This document shows, one piece after another, positions 1 to 9,927 of a DNA stretch of 64,000 nucleotides. The position numbers and the translations under genes are program-made. The DNA comes from DASWJZ01 sp963792885 (lineage in GTDB: Bacteria > Pseudomonadota > Alphaproteobacteria > Rhizobiales > Afifellaceae), in the NCBI GenBank assembly GCA_963792885.1, contig CAWBXX010000006.1, positions 1 through 64,000 of the forward strand, written 5' to 3'. The notes below the pieces were generated by a model. The model was not told the DNA's origin. It made no database searches and saw only the letters and a program-made list of their open reading frames with translations. Each line of letters opens with the position of its first letter. Position 1 is the stretch's first letter.

Positions 1-2
1 CG

Positions 3-122
3 GCATTGTCCGGCACGGCCGCGTCGCCACGCGGCTCGCACTCGCGTATGCTCGGGGCGCAAGGCGTACCGGTGGGCGCCAACAAACCTTCAGCACTCCG
101 CGACGATCCCTGGGGCAACTGA
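3..122 (+). other. Possible C-terminal end of an upstream gene
   Basis: One plus-strand frame is open from the window edge to a TGA at 120-122 and ends in DDPWGN. The piece is too short to assign to a family and the other frames are also partly open, so this is only a possible tail of a gene starting before the window. The next gene has its own strong ribosome binding site 45 bases downstream. Confidence 0.2.
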
Positions 123-181
123 AGGAAAGCCGGTCGTCGGCGTCTACCGCGACCGAAGGGGTGGAATGGGGGAGGTCCGCC

Positions 182-1184
182 ATGGCGTTGCGTCACCTGA
201 TGCCGGTCGCCGCCGCTGCGGTGGTCGCATTGACTGCTGCGTCCGCGTTTGCCGAGGACGTCTCGATCATGGTCGGCGGGATCGAAAAGCAGATCTACCT
301 ACCGGCCGAATTGGCCGAAAGGCTGGGCTACTTCGAGGCAGAGGGCCTGAATGTCTCACTGCTGAGCGAACCGGCTGGCGTCGAGGCAGCCGGCGAGATG
401 TGGGCAGTGCGGTCCAGGGGGTCATCGGATTTGACGACCACAACATCGACCTTCAGGCACTTGGCAAGTATACGGAATCCGTTGTGCAGTTGGGCCAGGT
501 ACCCGGAGAGGTGGTGCTTGTCTCAGCCAGACATCCAGAAATCCGCTCGGTTGCTGATTTCAAGGGCAAGAGTATCGGGGTGACTGGGCTTGGCTCGTCC
601 ACCGACTTCCTGACCAAATACCTTCTGCTCAAGGCAGGAGTGAAATTCAGTGATATGACGCCGGTGCCGGTCGGCGCCGGTGACACCCTGATTGCCGCCA
701 TGCAGCATGACCAGATCCAGGCGGCGATGACCACTGAGCCGACGGTCTCCCGATTGCTGAAGTCCGGGCAGGCCAGGGTTCTGATTGATATGCGGACCGT
801 CCCCGGCACGACGGCAGCTCTCGGCGGGATATACCCATCCGCCTGTCTCTACATGGAGACATCCTGGGTGAACGCGCATGAGGGCACGGTCCAGAAGCTG
901 GCAAACGCGTTCGTCAGGACAATGCGTTTTATAGCGGCCCACAGCCCGGAAGAGATCACGGACCTCATGCCTGTCGACTACTATGTCGGCGACCGGGCCA
1001 TGTACGTAACGCACTCGCCGAGGGTAAGGCGATGTTTACACCGGATGGACGAATGCCCGCCGGCGGACCAGAAAATGTCCTGGCCGTGCTGTCCCTGATC
1101 AAGCCCGGCGTCAGGGACAAGCCAATCGACCTCTCGGAGACCTATACGACGAAATTCGTCGACGCGGCCAATGCCAGGAACTGA
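182..1184 (+). CDS. Periplasmic solute-binding protein, NMT1/SsuA type (frameshifted)
   Basis: Likely captures a small organic substrate in the periplasm for an ABC-type importer. The ATG at 182 follows GGGGGAGG and begins a typical signal peptide ending ASAFA. Next comes the NMT1/SsuA-like N-terminus (LAERLGYFEAEGLNVSL), then DFKGKSIGVTGLGSSTDF and the hinge region with GAGDTLIAAMQHDQIQAAM. The frame changes near 405 and again near 1012; the last part (GKAMFTPDGRMP to ANARN) runs to the TGA at 1182-1184. Both changes are consistent with a single missing base. No permease or ATPase for it lies in the window. It converges on the two-component system, its stop being 4 bases from that of the kinase. 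Confidence 0.75.
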
Positions 1185-1188
1185 AACC

Positions 1189-2619
1189 TTACGATCCAGC
1201 GAGGGATCGTGCGGGGCGGCGTGGTTTCGGTTCGGCCGTCGGCAATCTGACAACTACGCGAAAACCCTTGCCAGTCGGTGGCGCAGCCAATTCGACCGAT
1301 CCTTCGAACATTTCCGCAATTTCGGCCACGATTGAAAGCCCAAGGCCGCTGCCGCCTGCAGGTGCGTTGTGTCCGCGCCGAAAACGATCGAGGAGCTTCG
1401 ACCGCTCTCCTTCCTCCACGCCCGGCCCGTCGTCGTCGACCGTCATGACTGCTGATTGCCCGTCCCGACGGACAGAGACAGTAGCGACTGCCCCGGTGCC
1501 CGCGTACTCGATGGCGTTGTCGATCAGATTGCCGGCGATCTCTCGTGCCAGCATCGCGGTTGCAACAACCTCGCACGCACCGTCGGTCTCGAAGACAATG
1601 TCCATGCCGCTATCAAGCGCTCTTGGCGCTGCGTCCGCGACCGCCTGACGCGCGACTTCGCTGAGATCGACGGTCTCCGCCTGAAGCGACGCGCGATCAT
1701 GATCCACGCGTCCAAGCGTGAGAAGCTGGTTGGTCAGGCGCGACATGGCCGTCAGGTTTTCGTCCATCGCCACGAGTGCCGCACCGGCTTCCCCGACGTC
1801 ACGCGTGCGCCTGGCAAACCCGATCTGGGTTTTCATGATCGCGAGAGGCGTCCGCAGTTGATGCGCGGCATGGTCAAGAAATCGCTTCTGCCGCTCGAGT
1901 TGCTGCTTCAGTCGCTCCATATGGCGGTTGAGCGCCTGGACAAGCGGCTGAATTTCCGACTGAACGGAGTCGGAATTGAACGGGTCGAAACGATCGGCCT
2001 GGCGTTCGAGGACTGCCTGTCGCAAATGGAGGAGTGGCCGGAGCTCGCGATTGATCCCGATCCAGATCGACGCGGCAGCGGCAAGAACCAGCGCGGCCTG
2101 CTCCATGAATTCGCGAAGCCACAGAGATCGAAACTGTTCATCCCGAGCCTTTTGCGTCTCGCCGACGATGACCGAAACCGAGACCATCTCGCCCGGGGTG
2201 ACGACGGGTTGACGCAGAATGATCGCCCGCATTGCTTCGGTTCGAAACATGGCTTCGAACGAACGGGATTCAAGCTCCGGCGGCAGATTGGTTGGGGCGT
2301 TGAGGCCCGGGAAGCCCGCGATCAGGTCATTCCTGGGCCCGACAACCGCGTAGGCTACTTCATCGTGGCTATCGGAGGCGAAAAGTTCGAGTGCGGAAGG
2401 AGGGATCGCCACGCTGATGCTCCCGTCACTGAAATGGACCTGCTCGGCGATGATCCGCGCCGAGGCTATGAGGTTGCGATCCATCGTGAGGGTCGCCTGT
2501 TTGAGAGCGCTGCCGTAGGACAGCCAGATGCTCACCGCCAGAATGACTACGACCGGTGCGGCGAGCCATATCATCAGGTGCAGGCGCAGGCTGCCACGGC
2601 CGCGGGGGAGCGAACTCAA
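1189..2619 (-). CDS. Sensor histidine kinase, TctE-like
   Basis: Membrane sensor kinase of 476 residues that should phosphorylate the regulator encoded immediately upstream. It has a first membrane helix at about 15-34, a periplasmic domain of roughly 135 residues, a second helix at about 172-188, then an H-box with HQLRTPLA (His253), an N-box (NLIDNAIEYA) and G-boxes (DDGPGVEEGE, GGSGLGLSIVAEI). The layout matches the TctE family that senses tricarboxylates. It overlaps the response regulator by 4 bases, so the two are translationally coupled. It is intact. The ligand is unknown, and the neighbouring binding protein is of NMT1 type rather than TctC. Confidence 0.9.
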   Translation of the reverse strand: MSSLPRGRGSLRLHLMIWLAAPVVVILAVSIWLSYGSALKQATLTMDRNLIASARIIAEQVHFSDGSISVAIPPSALELFASDSHDEVAYAVVGPRNDLIAGFPGLNAPTNLPPELESRSFEAMFRTEAMRAIILRQPVVTPGEMVSVSVIVGETQKARDEQFRSLWLREFMEQAALVLAAAASIWIGINRELRPLLHLRQAVLERQADRFDPFNSDSVQSEIQPLVQALNRHMERLKQQLERQKRFLDHAAHQLRTPLAIMKTQIGFARRTRDVGEAGAALVAMDENLTAMSRLTNQLLTLGRVDHDRASLQAETVDLSEVARQAVADAAPRALDSGMDIVFETDGACEVVATAMLAREIAGNLIDNAIEYAGTGAVATVSVRRDGQSAVMTVDDDGPGVEEGERSKLLDRFRRGHNAPAGGSGLGLSIVAEIAEMFEGSVELAAPPTGKGFRVVVRLPTAEPKPRRPARSLAGS

Positions 2620-3287
2620 GATTGGTCTAGCCTCAGCAGGTACCCGAGTTCGCGCAGTGTTGCGATCGAGACGCCGGAATTTTCGAGCTTCCTTCGCAGC
2701 CTGTGAACATTCACTTCGATCGCGCTCAGACTGACGTCGTCGCCAAATCCGTAACTGCTTTCGAGCAATGTCTCTTTGCTGACCGTGATGCCTGCCCGTC
2801 TCAGCAATGTCTCGAGCAAGGCGTGCTCACGCGGTGAGAGATGCAGGGCGACACCGGCAACGGAGAACAACCGGGTATTCTGGTCAAACGAGAGACTCCC
2901 GAAGCGGAGTTCCGACTGCAACCTCGTGTTCGATCGGCGGAGAAGGGCCCTGAGGCGCGCCTCGAGTTCCTCGACCTCAAATGGCTTGGTCAGGTAGTCG
3001 TCGGCACCGGCATTGAGGCCATCGACCCGGCTTTGAAGTGCGTCCTTGGCCGTCAAAATCAATATTGGCGTGGAAAGACCTTTCGCGCGCACGTGACGCA
3101 CAACATCGATACCATCCATCTTCGGCAAGGTGAGGTCGACGATCATGAGGTCATAGGTTTCGAGGTCGGTGCCAAAGGTCGCCGCCTCGCCGTCATAGAC
3201 GCAGTCGACAACATACTTCTCGCCCCGCAGAAGCTTGGCGAGCCAATCGGCTAGACTGGCATTGTCCTCCACAATCAGCAGCCGCAT
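2616..3287 (-). CDS. Response regulator, OmpR/TctD family
   Basis: Two-domain transcription factor of 223 residues. The receiver domain (1-115) has acidic residues near position 8, the phospho-acceptor Asp51 in MIVDLTLPKMDG, the Thr in ILTAKD and the Lys in YLTKPFE. The C-terminal OmpR-type winged helix (about 130-220) contains LSPREHALLETLL and the recognition segment SAIEVNVHRLRRKL. It is first in a two-gene operon with the TctE-like kinase and resembles TctD, which activates tctCBA transport genes. Four TTT systems or parts occur further along, but none is adjacent. Confidence 0.9.
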   Translation of the reverse strand: MRLLIVEDNASLADWLAKLLRGEKYVVDCVYDGEAATFGTDLETYDLMIVDLTLPKMDGIDVVRHVRAKGLSTPILILTAKDALQSRVDGLNAGADDYLTKPFEVEELEARLRALLRRSNTRLQSELRFGSLSFDQNTRLFSVAGVALHLSPREHALLETLLRRAGITVSKETLLESSYGFGDDVSLSAIEVNVHRLRRKLENSGVSIATLRELGYLLRLDQS

Positions 3288-3807
3288 CGTTGCGCGCTCA
3301 CGGTTCGCAATAACGCCAGGGCGGTGCCTTGCTCACAATTTACTAACACATCGGGACTGCCCGCGCGGCCGGACAGACCGGCGACAGACCACGTTCTTTC
3401 TCGCCGAAGCTATGTCACCACTGCCTTGGGGAGGCGAAGAGTCCGCTTGAAGCGCAATGCAAACCGCTCGAGCAGTTCGGAACCAGCCTCGCCGAACAAC
3501 ATCGACATCGACGGACTTACCCTGCTCGCCAGGGCCGATTAAAGAAGTGATGGGTAGGTCCGAAGTGGTTCAAGAAACGAAGTCGGCAGCGGTCACAATC
3601 GAGTCCGGTAGGAGTCTGAACTCGATTGCAGCAGCCGACGCCCCCTGCTTTCCCGGACCTAGATAAGCAGGATTGTCTCGTCGGGAAATTCGTCCTCAGC
3701 CGCGGAACGAACTGGCGCAATGATCTAGCATTCAGGAGCTTAGGCAGGACCCAAGCCGTTCGGCTTGGAACATGTCACAAATTCCAAATTCTGCCCGTGA
3801 TTTGAAC
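3288..3807. other. Gene-free stretch upstream of the two-component operon
   Basis: No supported coding region was found. It should hold the promoter of the minus-strand regulator-kinase operon at its left end. Toward the right end there is a perfect 8-bp inverted repeat with a 2-base loop at 3751-3768 (CCAAGCCG TT CGGCTTGG) without a following T-run. Short open frames here have no recognisable protein features. Confidence 0.5.
3751..3768. repeat. Perfect 8-bp inverted repeat
   Basis: CCAAGCCG and CGGCTTGG separated by TT form a perfect hairpin 40 bases downstream of the serine-recombinase remnant (which reads leftward). It may be a terminator stem or a recombination-site remnant. There is no T-run on either side. 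Confidence 0.5.
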
Positions 3808-4380
3808 CTACACGGTGAATTTTAGGAGAGGATGACAACGGCGGAATCGCTCCTCCGCTACCACCGATCCCCCCGACGCTGCGATCCGCATGTTCGGATA
3901 GAGCTTCGGGGCCTGCATGAGCAGCGCTAGGCGCCCCTCAAGCTCGATCTTGAAGCCGCTTTCCTGGGGAATCAGCGTCACGCGCGCGACGAGGTTCCGT
4001 ATCTTGCCAGCTGCTTCAGCCAGATCCTGTGTTACTCTGTCAGAAAAGACGCTTTGAAGCTGCTCGACATGACGCCCGTACTTGCGAAGCGCAGTCGGGT
4101 GAAGGCCAACTATTTTTTCTTCTTCTGGCGCCTCAGCAATCTCCGCCTCGATCGTGGCCTTCTGTGTGTGAAACTCCTTGAGTTTGGGACCTGCGATATC
4201 CATTGAGACTCGCTCGGCCTCGTAGTCGGCCCAAAGCCGATCGGTCGCACGCCAAATCTGTCCGAGTTTGCGTTCCAGTTGAGCGCACCGTCGGTGCTTC
4301 TCGCCTGCGAGCCGCTTCCGCTCTTCCTCGTAACTCCTAGCGAACTCTTTCAGCAGATGCGGAGCCTTGAGGTGCTGCAT
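3808..4380 (-). pseudogene. C-terminal remnant of a large serine recombinase
   Basis: The readable part (about 190 residues from HLKAPHLLKEFARSYEEER) matches the C-terminal half of large serine site-specific recombinases: the segment after the zinc ribbon, a long charged coiled coil (RKRLAGEKHRRCAQLERKL through QKATIEAEIAEAP), then HPTALRKYGRHVEQL and a final beta-rich region. The catalytic resolvase domain (Tyr/Arg/Ser site) and the zinc ribbon are missing, and the sequence upstream is unrelated. It is therefore a 5'-truncated fragment and cannot be active. It marks a former integrative element, in line with the other debris up to 5.5 kb. Confidence 0.75.
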
Positions 4381-4569
4381 TCTTGTCGGCTGCGTGATCT
4401 CTCTGGTAGGTTTGGCGGCGCGCGCTATTCGCTGGTTGGTCGGAACTCCACGGTGCGATCCTCGGCGGGATGGAGACGATCGGCCCAATATTGCGAAAAT
4501 TTTCCGAACGAATGGATCGAATCCAGGCCGCGAAGTTTCTGAGCGGCGAAGCCTAGGCGCAAGAACCGG

Positions 4570-4596
4570 ACGGGACGCGCTTGCCGCGCGTCCCGT
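4570..4596. terminator. Perfect 11-bp hairpin, terminator-like
   Basis: ACGGGACGCGC, loop TTGCC, then GCGCGTCCCGT: an 11-bp perfect stem with no T-run after it. It lies just before the ABC permease fragment and may be the intergenic hairpin of the lost transporter operon. Confidence 0.45.
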
Positions 4597-4643
4597 CGCG
4601 ACCTACGCTGGCGGCTGACGCGGCTGGCTCTCGGGGCACATGC

Positions 4644-4742
4644 AAGATTGCGTTGCTCCGCCGCCTGCTGATCACGATCGGCGCCGTGGCCATCCTGGCT
4701 TATTCGCTGGCGCCGTTCATCTGGATTCTGATCGAACCTTCG
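4644..4742 (+). pseudogene. N-terminal fragment of a MalG-type ABC sugar permease
   Basis: About 30 residues, LLRRLLITIGAVAILAYS then LAPFIWILIEPS, reproduce the first membrane helix and following motif of MalG/UgpE-like permeases, in which the helix is followed by PF-W-L-SL. The frame then loses similarity and the rest of the permease is absent. It is a truncated fragment in a region of mixed debris. The assignment rests on one short hydrophobic motif and is only moderately secure. Confidence 0.45.
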
Positions 4743-4883
4743 CACAGCCTACGTCACCCTCTCCGGAAAGGGGCAGCTGGTGAAGTTCGACTGGCCGGTT
4801 GCCGGATTGACATAGCTGGCCGAGCCCGTCGGGGATCGGTTGATGAAGGACCTCCGAATTGCCGCCAGGGGACAACTACCGTT

Positions 4884-5075
4884 TTACGCGTACGATCGAA
4901 GGCGTGGCCTGCTGTCGGTTTGTCTTTCGAATTCAACGGGGCTGAGATAGCCGAGTGTGGGATGGCGGCGGGCGGCGTTGTCGAACCGCTCGATTGTAAT
5001 CGAACACATCAGCCCTTGCCTGGTCGCCGTGCGGTAGGTTTTTCGGGCGGTCCCTTGTTCAACTTGGACCGCCAA
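4884..5075 (-). pseudogene. C-terminal remnant of an IS3-family transposase (OrfB)
   Basis: The translated piece ends with RRHPTLGYLSPVEFERQ, the highly conserved C-terminus of the integrase-fold transposase OrfB of IS3-family elements, preceded by a degraded version of the usual FDYIERFYN segment (here SITIERFDN). The DDE core is missing and no terminal inverted repeats were found, so only a tail of the insertion sequence is left. It shows that insertion-sequence activity contributed to the rearrangements here. Confidence 0.7.
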
Positions 5076-5280
5076 CAGACCAAACGCGCCTCGTCAGTTC
5101 GAGGCTAAACCTGGGCATATCTCGTCGGGGGGATCGACGGTAGCGGGCCTCCGCTACCACGAAAAGCGCAAATCCTGCGCTGCTCTGCTCCAACGCGCGA
5201 CGGGATGCTCTTGATGTCCGAGTGTGGAGACGGTGCCGGAAGGTGGGAGGCAAAGTTCCTTTCGAAGTTCGACCTCTCAC

Positions 5281-5488
5281 GATCGTCAAGCTCCTTGAGA
5301 TCGGAATGGTGGCGCCGCCGGTCGGGATGAACGTCTACGTGATCAAAGGCAGCCTTGGAAACTTGGTGACCTTCGCACAGGTTTTCCGCGGGGTGGGCTG
5401 GTTCATCCTGACAGATACGGTGACATTGGCGGTTTTGATTCTGTTTCCCGTCCTTTCACTTTGGCTTCCGACACTGATGTTGGGATAA
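5281..5488 (+). pseudogene. C-terminal fragment of a TRAP transporter large permease (DctM)
   Basis: The piece begins in a conserved DctM motif (VKLLEIGMVAPPVGMNVYVI) and continues through VFRGVGWFILTD and the last membrane helix (LAVLILFPVLSLWLP) to a normal stop. All upstream helices are missing. It converges on the complete TRAP permease at 5542, but the residues differ clearly (VAPPVGMNVYVIKG against VTPPIGVNVFAIAA), so it is not a recent copy. It is the tail of a second, lost TRAP system. Confidence 0.75.
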
Positions 5489-5541
5489 CGACTGGCACCT
5501 CCCGTCCTCGGCCTTGTCTGATCGCCTTCCTGAAAGTGCCT

Positions 5542-7477
5542 CTACATCAGCGAAGGCAGGAACAGGCTAATCTGCGGGAACAGCACGATCAGGGCGATCA
5601 GCGCCACATAGGCGATCCAGAAGGGGAAGACGCCGCGGAAGATGTCGTACATCGGCACGTCCTTGGCGAGTGCCGCGATGGCGAAGACGTTCACGCCGAT
5701 CGGCGGCGTAACGACGCCAAGTTCCACCATGATCACGACGAGCACGCCGAACCAGACCGGATCGAATCCCGCGTTCATGGCGATCGGAAAGAACAGCGGC
5801 ACGGTCAGGACCAGCGCCGGCAGCGCATTCATGAACATGCCGATCACGACGTAGAAGAGCAGGATCGCGGCGATCAGCTGGTACTTGCCGAGCTGCAGTC
5901 CGATGACGAGGTTCGCAAGCTGCTGCGTAAGGCCGCTGATCGCGATGAACCGGCTGAAGGCGGTCGCGAACATGAAGATCACGATGATGCCGGCGGTCAG
6001 CAGCAGCGTCTGCTCGATCGATTGCCAGAGCGCCGCTCAGCGTCGAGGCGCCGCGATCAGCGACGGCGATCACAAGCGCGCCGAAGACGCCGAGCCCGCC
6101 CGCCTCGTTTGGGCGTGACCGCGCCGGAATAGATGCCGCCGAGCACAAGCAGCATCAGCAAAAGCACGGGCCAGACGCGAGCGCTCGACGTCAATCTTTC
6201 GCGCCAGCTGCTGGCTTCGCCGCGCGGCGCGAGCTCGGGATTGAGCATCGCGCGCACGGTGATCAGCAGGATCAGGATGACGCGAACAGGAGTGCCCGGC
6301 AGCGATGCCGGCGATGAACAGCTTGCCGATCGAGACCTCGGTGATCATGCCGTAGACGATGAAGGCGAGGCTTGGCGGGATCATCACGCCGATCGTGGCC
6401 GCGCAGGCGATCGAGGCGGTCGCGAGCTTCATGTCGTAGCCGTAGGTGCGCATCTGCGGCAGCGCGATCGAGCCCATGCTGTAGACGCCGGAAAGGGTGT
6501 CGCCGACGATCGACGAGAGCCCGGCGCAGGCGACCGTGCTGGCCGAAGCGAGCCCGCCCGGCAGATGTCCGATCCAGCGATAGGCGGCGCGGTAGAGCTC
6601 TTCGGCAAAGCCGGAGGCGACGACGATCAGCCCCATCCAGGTGAACAGCGGCACGACGCTCCAGGTCTGGTCGCTGACGACGTCGATCGTCGTGGTGCCG
6701 AGGCTCGTCAGGCTTGCGTTCGGGCCGATCAGCAGGCTGATGCCGATGAGCGCGGTGACCGCCATCGCCGCCGCCACATGCACGCCGAGGAAGATCAGGA
6801 TGAAGCAGAGGCTGATGGCAAAGGATGCCGCGAAGGCCGCGTGAAATCTCCGAGCGGCAGGCAACGTGCGGGAAGAAGCAGAGCAAGAGGATTGCGGTGA
6901 CCGCGAACATCCAGACAAGGAGGACCGCGAGCGAACGCGGATCGCGGAGCTTCGCGATCGCGCTCAGCGTCGTGAGCATCTTCGCAAGAAGCGCCAGTGC
7001 GAATAGCAGCACGAAGATTGCGGCGACAGAGCACGAAAGGCCATTCGGGCAGGCCGAGCACGCCGGTGACGATCGCGTTGCCGCTCAGATAGGCCGCCTG
7101 ACTCGAGGATATGCAGCGGCCACGACGATCATCGTGGTCAGCGTCAGCAGCAGCCCGCCGGCGATCGTCGGCAGGCGGACGAAAGTCCGGCATGGCCTTC
7201 AGCACCAGGTCGACCTGGATGTGGCTGCTGCGCGAGCTCGACGAGCGCTCAGCGTCGACAGCGCGACGAGGATCATCAGCAGCCCCGTCAGCTCCAGGTC
7301 CGCCGGGGACGACGATGGAGAAGCAGGTTGCGCAGCACCACGTCGGCGACGGTCAGCCCCATCATGAGCGACGAGCGCCGCGCCGCCGACGAGCATCGCG
7401 GCGCGGCTGGGCCAGACGATCGCCCGGCGGATGCCGTTCGCCGATGTTTCGAGAATCGTGGAGATCGGTCCGCCCAT
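5542..7477 (-). CDS. TRAP transporter fused permease DctQM (multiply frameshifted)
   Basis: Membrane part of a TRAP importer: the small DctQ-type subunit followed by the 12-helix DctM-type subunit. The Q part starts near 7477 (AIVWPSRAAMLVGGAALVAH), passes PEWPFVLC and IFVLLFALALLAKML, then an extra linking helix (LAVLLVWMFAVTAILLLCF). The M part continues with LCFILIFLGVHVAAAMAV, WSVVPLFTWMGLIV, GVMIPPSLAFIVYG, GVVTPPIGVNVFAIAA and ends at FLPSLM. No start codon or stop is evident between Q and M once frames are corrected, so a fused QM with a linker helix is likely. At least six frame changes interrupt it. It follows the binding-protein gene in the same direction. Confidence 0.75.
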
Positions 7478-7590
7478 CGTGGCCAATGGCAGCCCCTGGC
7501 TCACGCCGATATCAGCACCCACCGACGGCGGCGCATCGCGTCGAAGTGACGGCGGTCCTTGGCTTTCAGCCCAGATGATGCGGGCTCCGG

Positions 7591-8657
7591 CTAGTTCTGG
7601 TCGTAGAGCTTCGTCAGGCGCACTGCCTCGTCGAGGATTTTCTGGCCGGGCATGCCCTGCCGCGTCAGCCTTCTGGACCCACTGCGTCCCAGAGCGGCTG
7701 CATCTTGGCGGTCAGATCGGCCTGGTCCGCGGCGGAGAGCGTGAAGATGTTCTCTGGCGGCACGTTCGCGGTCGCCGCGCAGCGCCGTCGGTAGTGTTGT
7801 AGAAGAAGTAGAGCGGCGTGATGTCGGCCAGGTGCTTCTGCTCCTCCGGCGTCAGCTTGTTATAGGTGTCCTTGTTCATCACCGTGCTGTAGGTGCCCGG
7901 GATTGAGGTTGAGCAGCGTGTGGTAGGTGCGTCACCTCGTTGAGCTTGAAATTGTTCACCCAGCCCCAGGCGCAGAGGACGCCGTCGATGGCGCCGCGCT
8001 GCAGCGGCGAGGTAGGCGTCGGGCCCGACCATCACGCTGGCGCTGGCGCCGAGCTTCTCGAGTACCTTGACGCCGGCAGAATCCTGCGCGGCGAAGACCT
8101 TGCCCTTGATATCGGCGAGGCTCCTGATGGGCTTGCGGCTGTGAAGGTGCGATCCCATCGCGACGAAGGTCGCCAGCTCGACGACGTTGTCCTGGTCGGT
8201 GAAGAGCTTGCCCATCTCCGGATATTGCTTCGCGCAGGCGCCAGTAGACGACGCTCGCGACCGTCTGGTTCTTCGACAGGCCGGGCAGGCTGAAGAGCTC
8301 CATCTGCGGGAACTTGCCCGGCAGGATCGGATGCCAGACGAAGCCGATGTCGAGCAGGCCGGAGCCGGTGGACTGCAGCCAGTCCTTGAACGGCGTCACC
8401 GAGTTCGGCGGGAAGAAGTTCACCTTCGCCCGGCCGCCCGTCACCGCTTCGAGCTGCGCGGCGAAGCGTCGGTCCATGTCGTTCCACGGCGTGCCGTCTG
8501 GGGAGGCGAACTGCATCTTGAGTTCGAGCTCGGCGGCTGCCGCAGCCGGCGTGGTCAGCTGCGCGCCTGCCAGTGTCAGAAGGGACAAGGCCCCAAAAGT
8601 CCGGCGGCTCATCGACCGCGCAGATGAGGGGCTTTTTGCCAATGTGCCGGATTCCAT
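7591..8657 (-). CDS. dctP: TRAP transporter periplasmic binding protein DctP (frameshifted)
   Basis: Periplasmic receptor that would deliver an organic acid to the DctQM permease downstream. The ATG at 8657 follows GGAGG by 6 bases. The N-terminus has a twin-arginine signal (SRRTFGALSLLTLAG) ending in an alanine-rich cleavage region, then LELKMQFASPDGTPWNDMD and DIGFVWHPILPGKFPQME. Later pieces are GSHLHSRKPIRSLADIKGK, NPGTYSTVMNKDTYNKLT and a C-terminus ending AVRLTKLYDQN. About four frame changes split the gene. It is the first gene of the TRAP operon, with a LysR gene upstream on the same strand. The ligand cannot be told from sequence. Confidence 0.8.
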
Positions 8658-8824
8658 TTTTTCCTCCGCTCCCATCCAAGGTTCTTCCGAGGATGTCTGT
8701 TTGTTGCGCCCGTCGCGTCCGCGTTCGGCGCGGTCGCGTCCTGCAGGCGGCTTGCCGGGTGACGGCACCGGCGATCGTTGCGGAGAAGGTAGTGTCAGGA
8801 CGCGTTCAAGAGGATTTATTTCTC

Positions 8825-9772
8825 CTAAAGCGATGCATAATCGCTGCTTAAGGCCGTCGCGTCGATCCGTTGCCACTCGGCCTCAGTGCGCTGCAGCTCC
8901 TGGCGGAAGTATTCGTAGAGCAGCTGCGAGGGTCGCGATAGCGGGCGCTGTGTCGAGAAGATCAGCGCGACGTCGACCTGGAGCGTCGAATCGACGATCG
9001 GATTGACGGTGACCCGGTCGTTTCCGAGCTCCTTCAGGCAGAGCCAGTAGGGGAGGATCGAGGACCAGTCGGTCTGGCTGATGAATTCGAGCCCGGCGGA
9101 GAGGCTGTCGATCAGGATCGTCCGCTCGACCGCGATTTCGCCGGTTCGGACGGCGTCCTCGATCTTTGGCCTGAGGCTGTTGGCGGCGGACGGAATGATG
9201 AGGTTCAAAGGCGCCACTTTGTCGAGGCGGACCGGTTTCATCGGCATGAAGCCGCGGCGCGAGCCCGAGATCAGCGCCACCGGATATCGGCCGATCGGGA
9301 TGGCCGACAGTCCGATCTGGGTGGCCAGGAACTGCCCGACATAGAAGTCGAGCGTCCCGCCGGCGGTCGCGGCGACGAGCGTGTCGGCCGTTCCGCTGGC
9401 GATCTCGATGTCGACCCGGGGAAACTCGCGCGTGAAGCGTGCGAGCGCCGGCGGCAGGATCGCCTTCGCCAGGCCCGGCGCGAACCCCGCCGAGACGGAT
9501 CCGCTGAGGCCGGCGTGAAAGTCCTCGATCTCGATCTCTGCCTCTGAAACGGCCTTCAGGACGGCCAGGCAGCGATCGTAGAACCTGCGGCCGGCGGCCG
9601 TCGGCGTCACGCCGCGCGGCGTGCGCTCCAGAAGGCTCGTTCCGAGCCGCGCTTCGAGCGCGCTCATCTGCTGGCTGACGCCGGGTGGCGTGCAGTTCAG
9701 CCGGGCGGCGGCGGCGCTGAGCGAGCCCTCTTCGCACGCGGCGACGAAATAGCGGATCTGCCGGAGGTCCAT
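8825..9772 (-). CDS. LysR-family transcriptional regulator
   Basis: Intact 315-residue LysR regulator. The N-terminal winged helix-turn-helix (1-60) starts MDLRQIRYFVAACEEGSLS and has the usual ALEARLGTSLLERTPRGV. The effector-binding domain begins near residue 90. It lies between the TRAP operon on the same strand and the divergent amidohydrolase-tctBAC genes, so it could control either or both. The 155-base gap to the divergent gene is AT-rich next to the LysR start, as usual for autoregulated LysR pairs. The inducer is unknown. Confidence 0.88.
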   Translation of the reverse strand: MDLRQIRYFVAACEEGSLSAAAARLNCTPPGVSQQMSALEARLGTSLLERTPRGVTPTAAGRRFYDRCLAVLKAVSEAEIEIEDFHAGLSGSVSAGFAPGLAKAILPPALARFTREFPRVDIEIASGTADTLVAATAGGTLDFYVGQFLATQIGLSAIPIGRYPVALISGSRRGFMPMKPVRLDKVAPLNLIIPSAANSLRPKIEDAVRTGEIAVERTILIDSLSAGLEFISQTDWSSILPYWLCLKELGNDRVTVNPIVDSTLQVDVALIFSTQRPLSRPSQLLYEYFRQELQRTEAEWQRIDATALSSDYASL

Positions 9773-9927
9773 GCCAACCGCTCGTGATTTAAGCGATTAA
9801 TAATACCCACCTTAGGAATTTTAACTACCGCTAATGCCTCGGCAGCGTGTTCACTTGGCAGGCATCGGCGCCGGGCGAGTTTTTCAGCCGTCAAAGAAGC
9901 GTGGAGCTCGGGAGGATACGGCGAGGA
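9773..9927. promoter_or_regulatory. Divergent promoter region, LysR / amidohydrolase operon
   Basis: 155-base gap between divergent genes. The part next to the LysR start (9783-9835) is much richer in A and T than the surroundings and is the likely position of both promoters and a LysR site. I could not define an unambiguous T-N11-A dyad. Confidence 0.35.

Noticed and set aside
4740..4850. Plus-strand piece AYVTLSGKGQLVKFDWPVAG as an ABC ATPase tail or other gene end.
   Set aside because: Too short and interrupted by a stop; no confident family match, so not listed as a feature.
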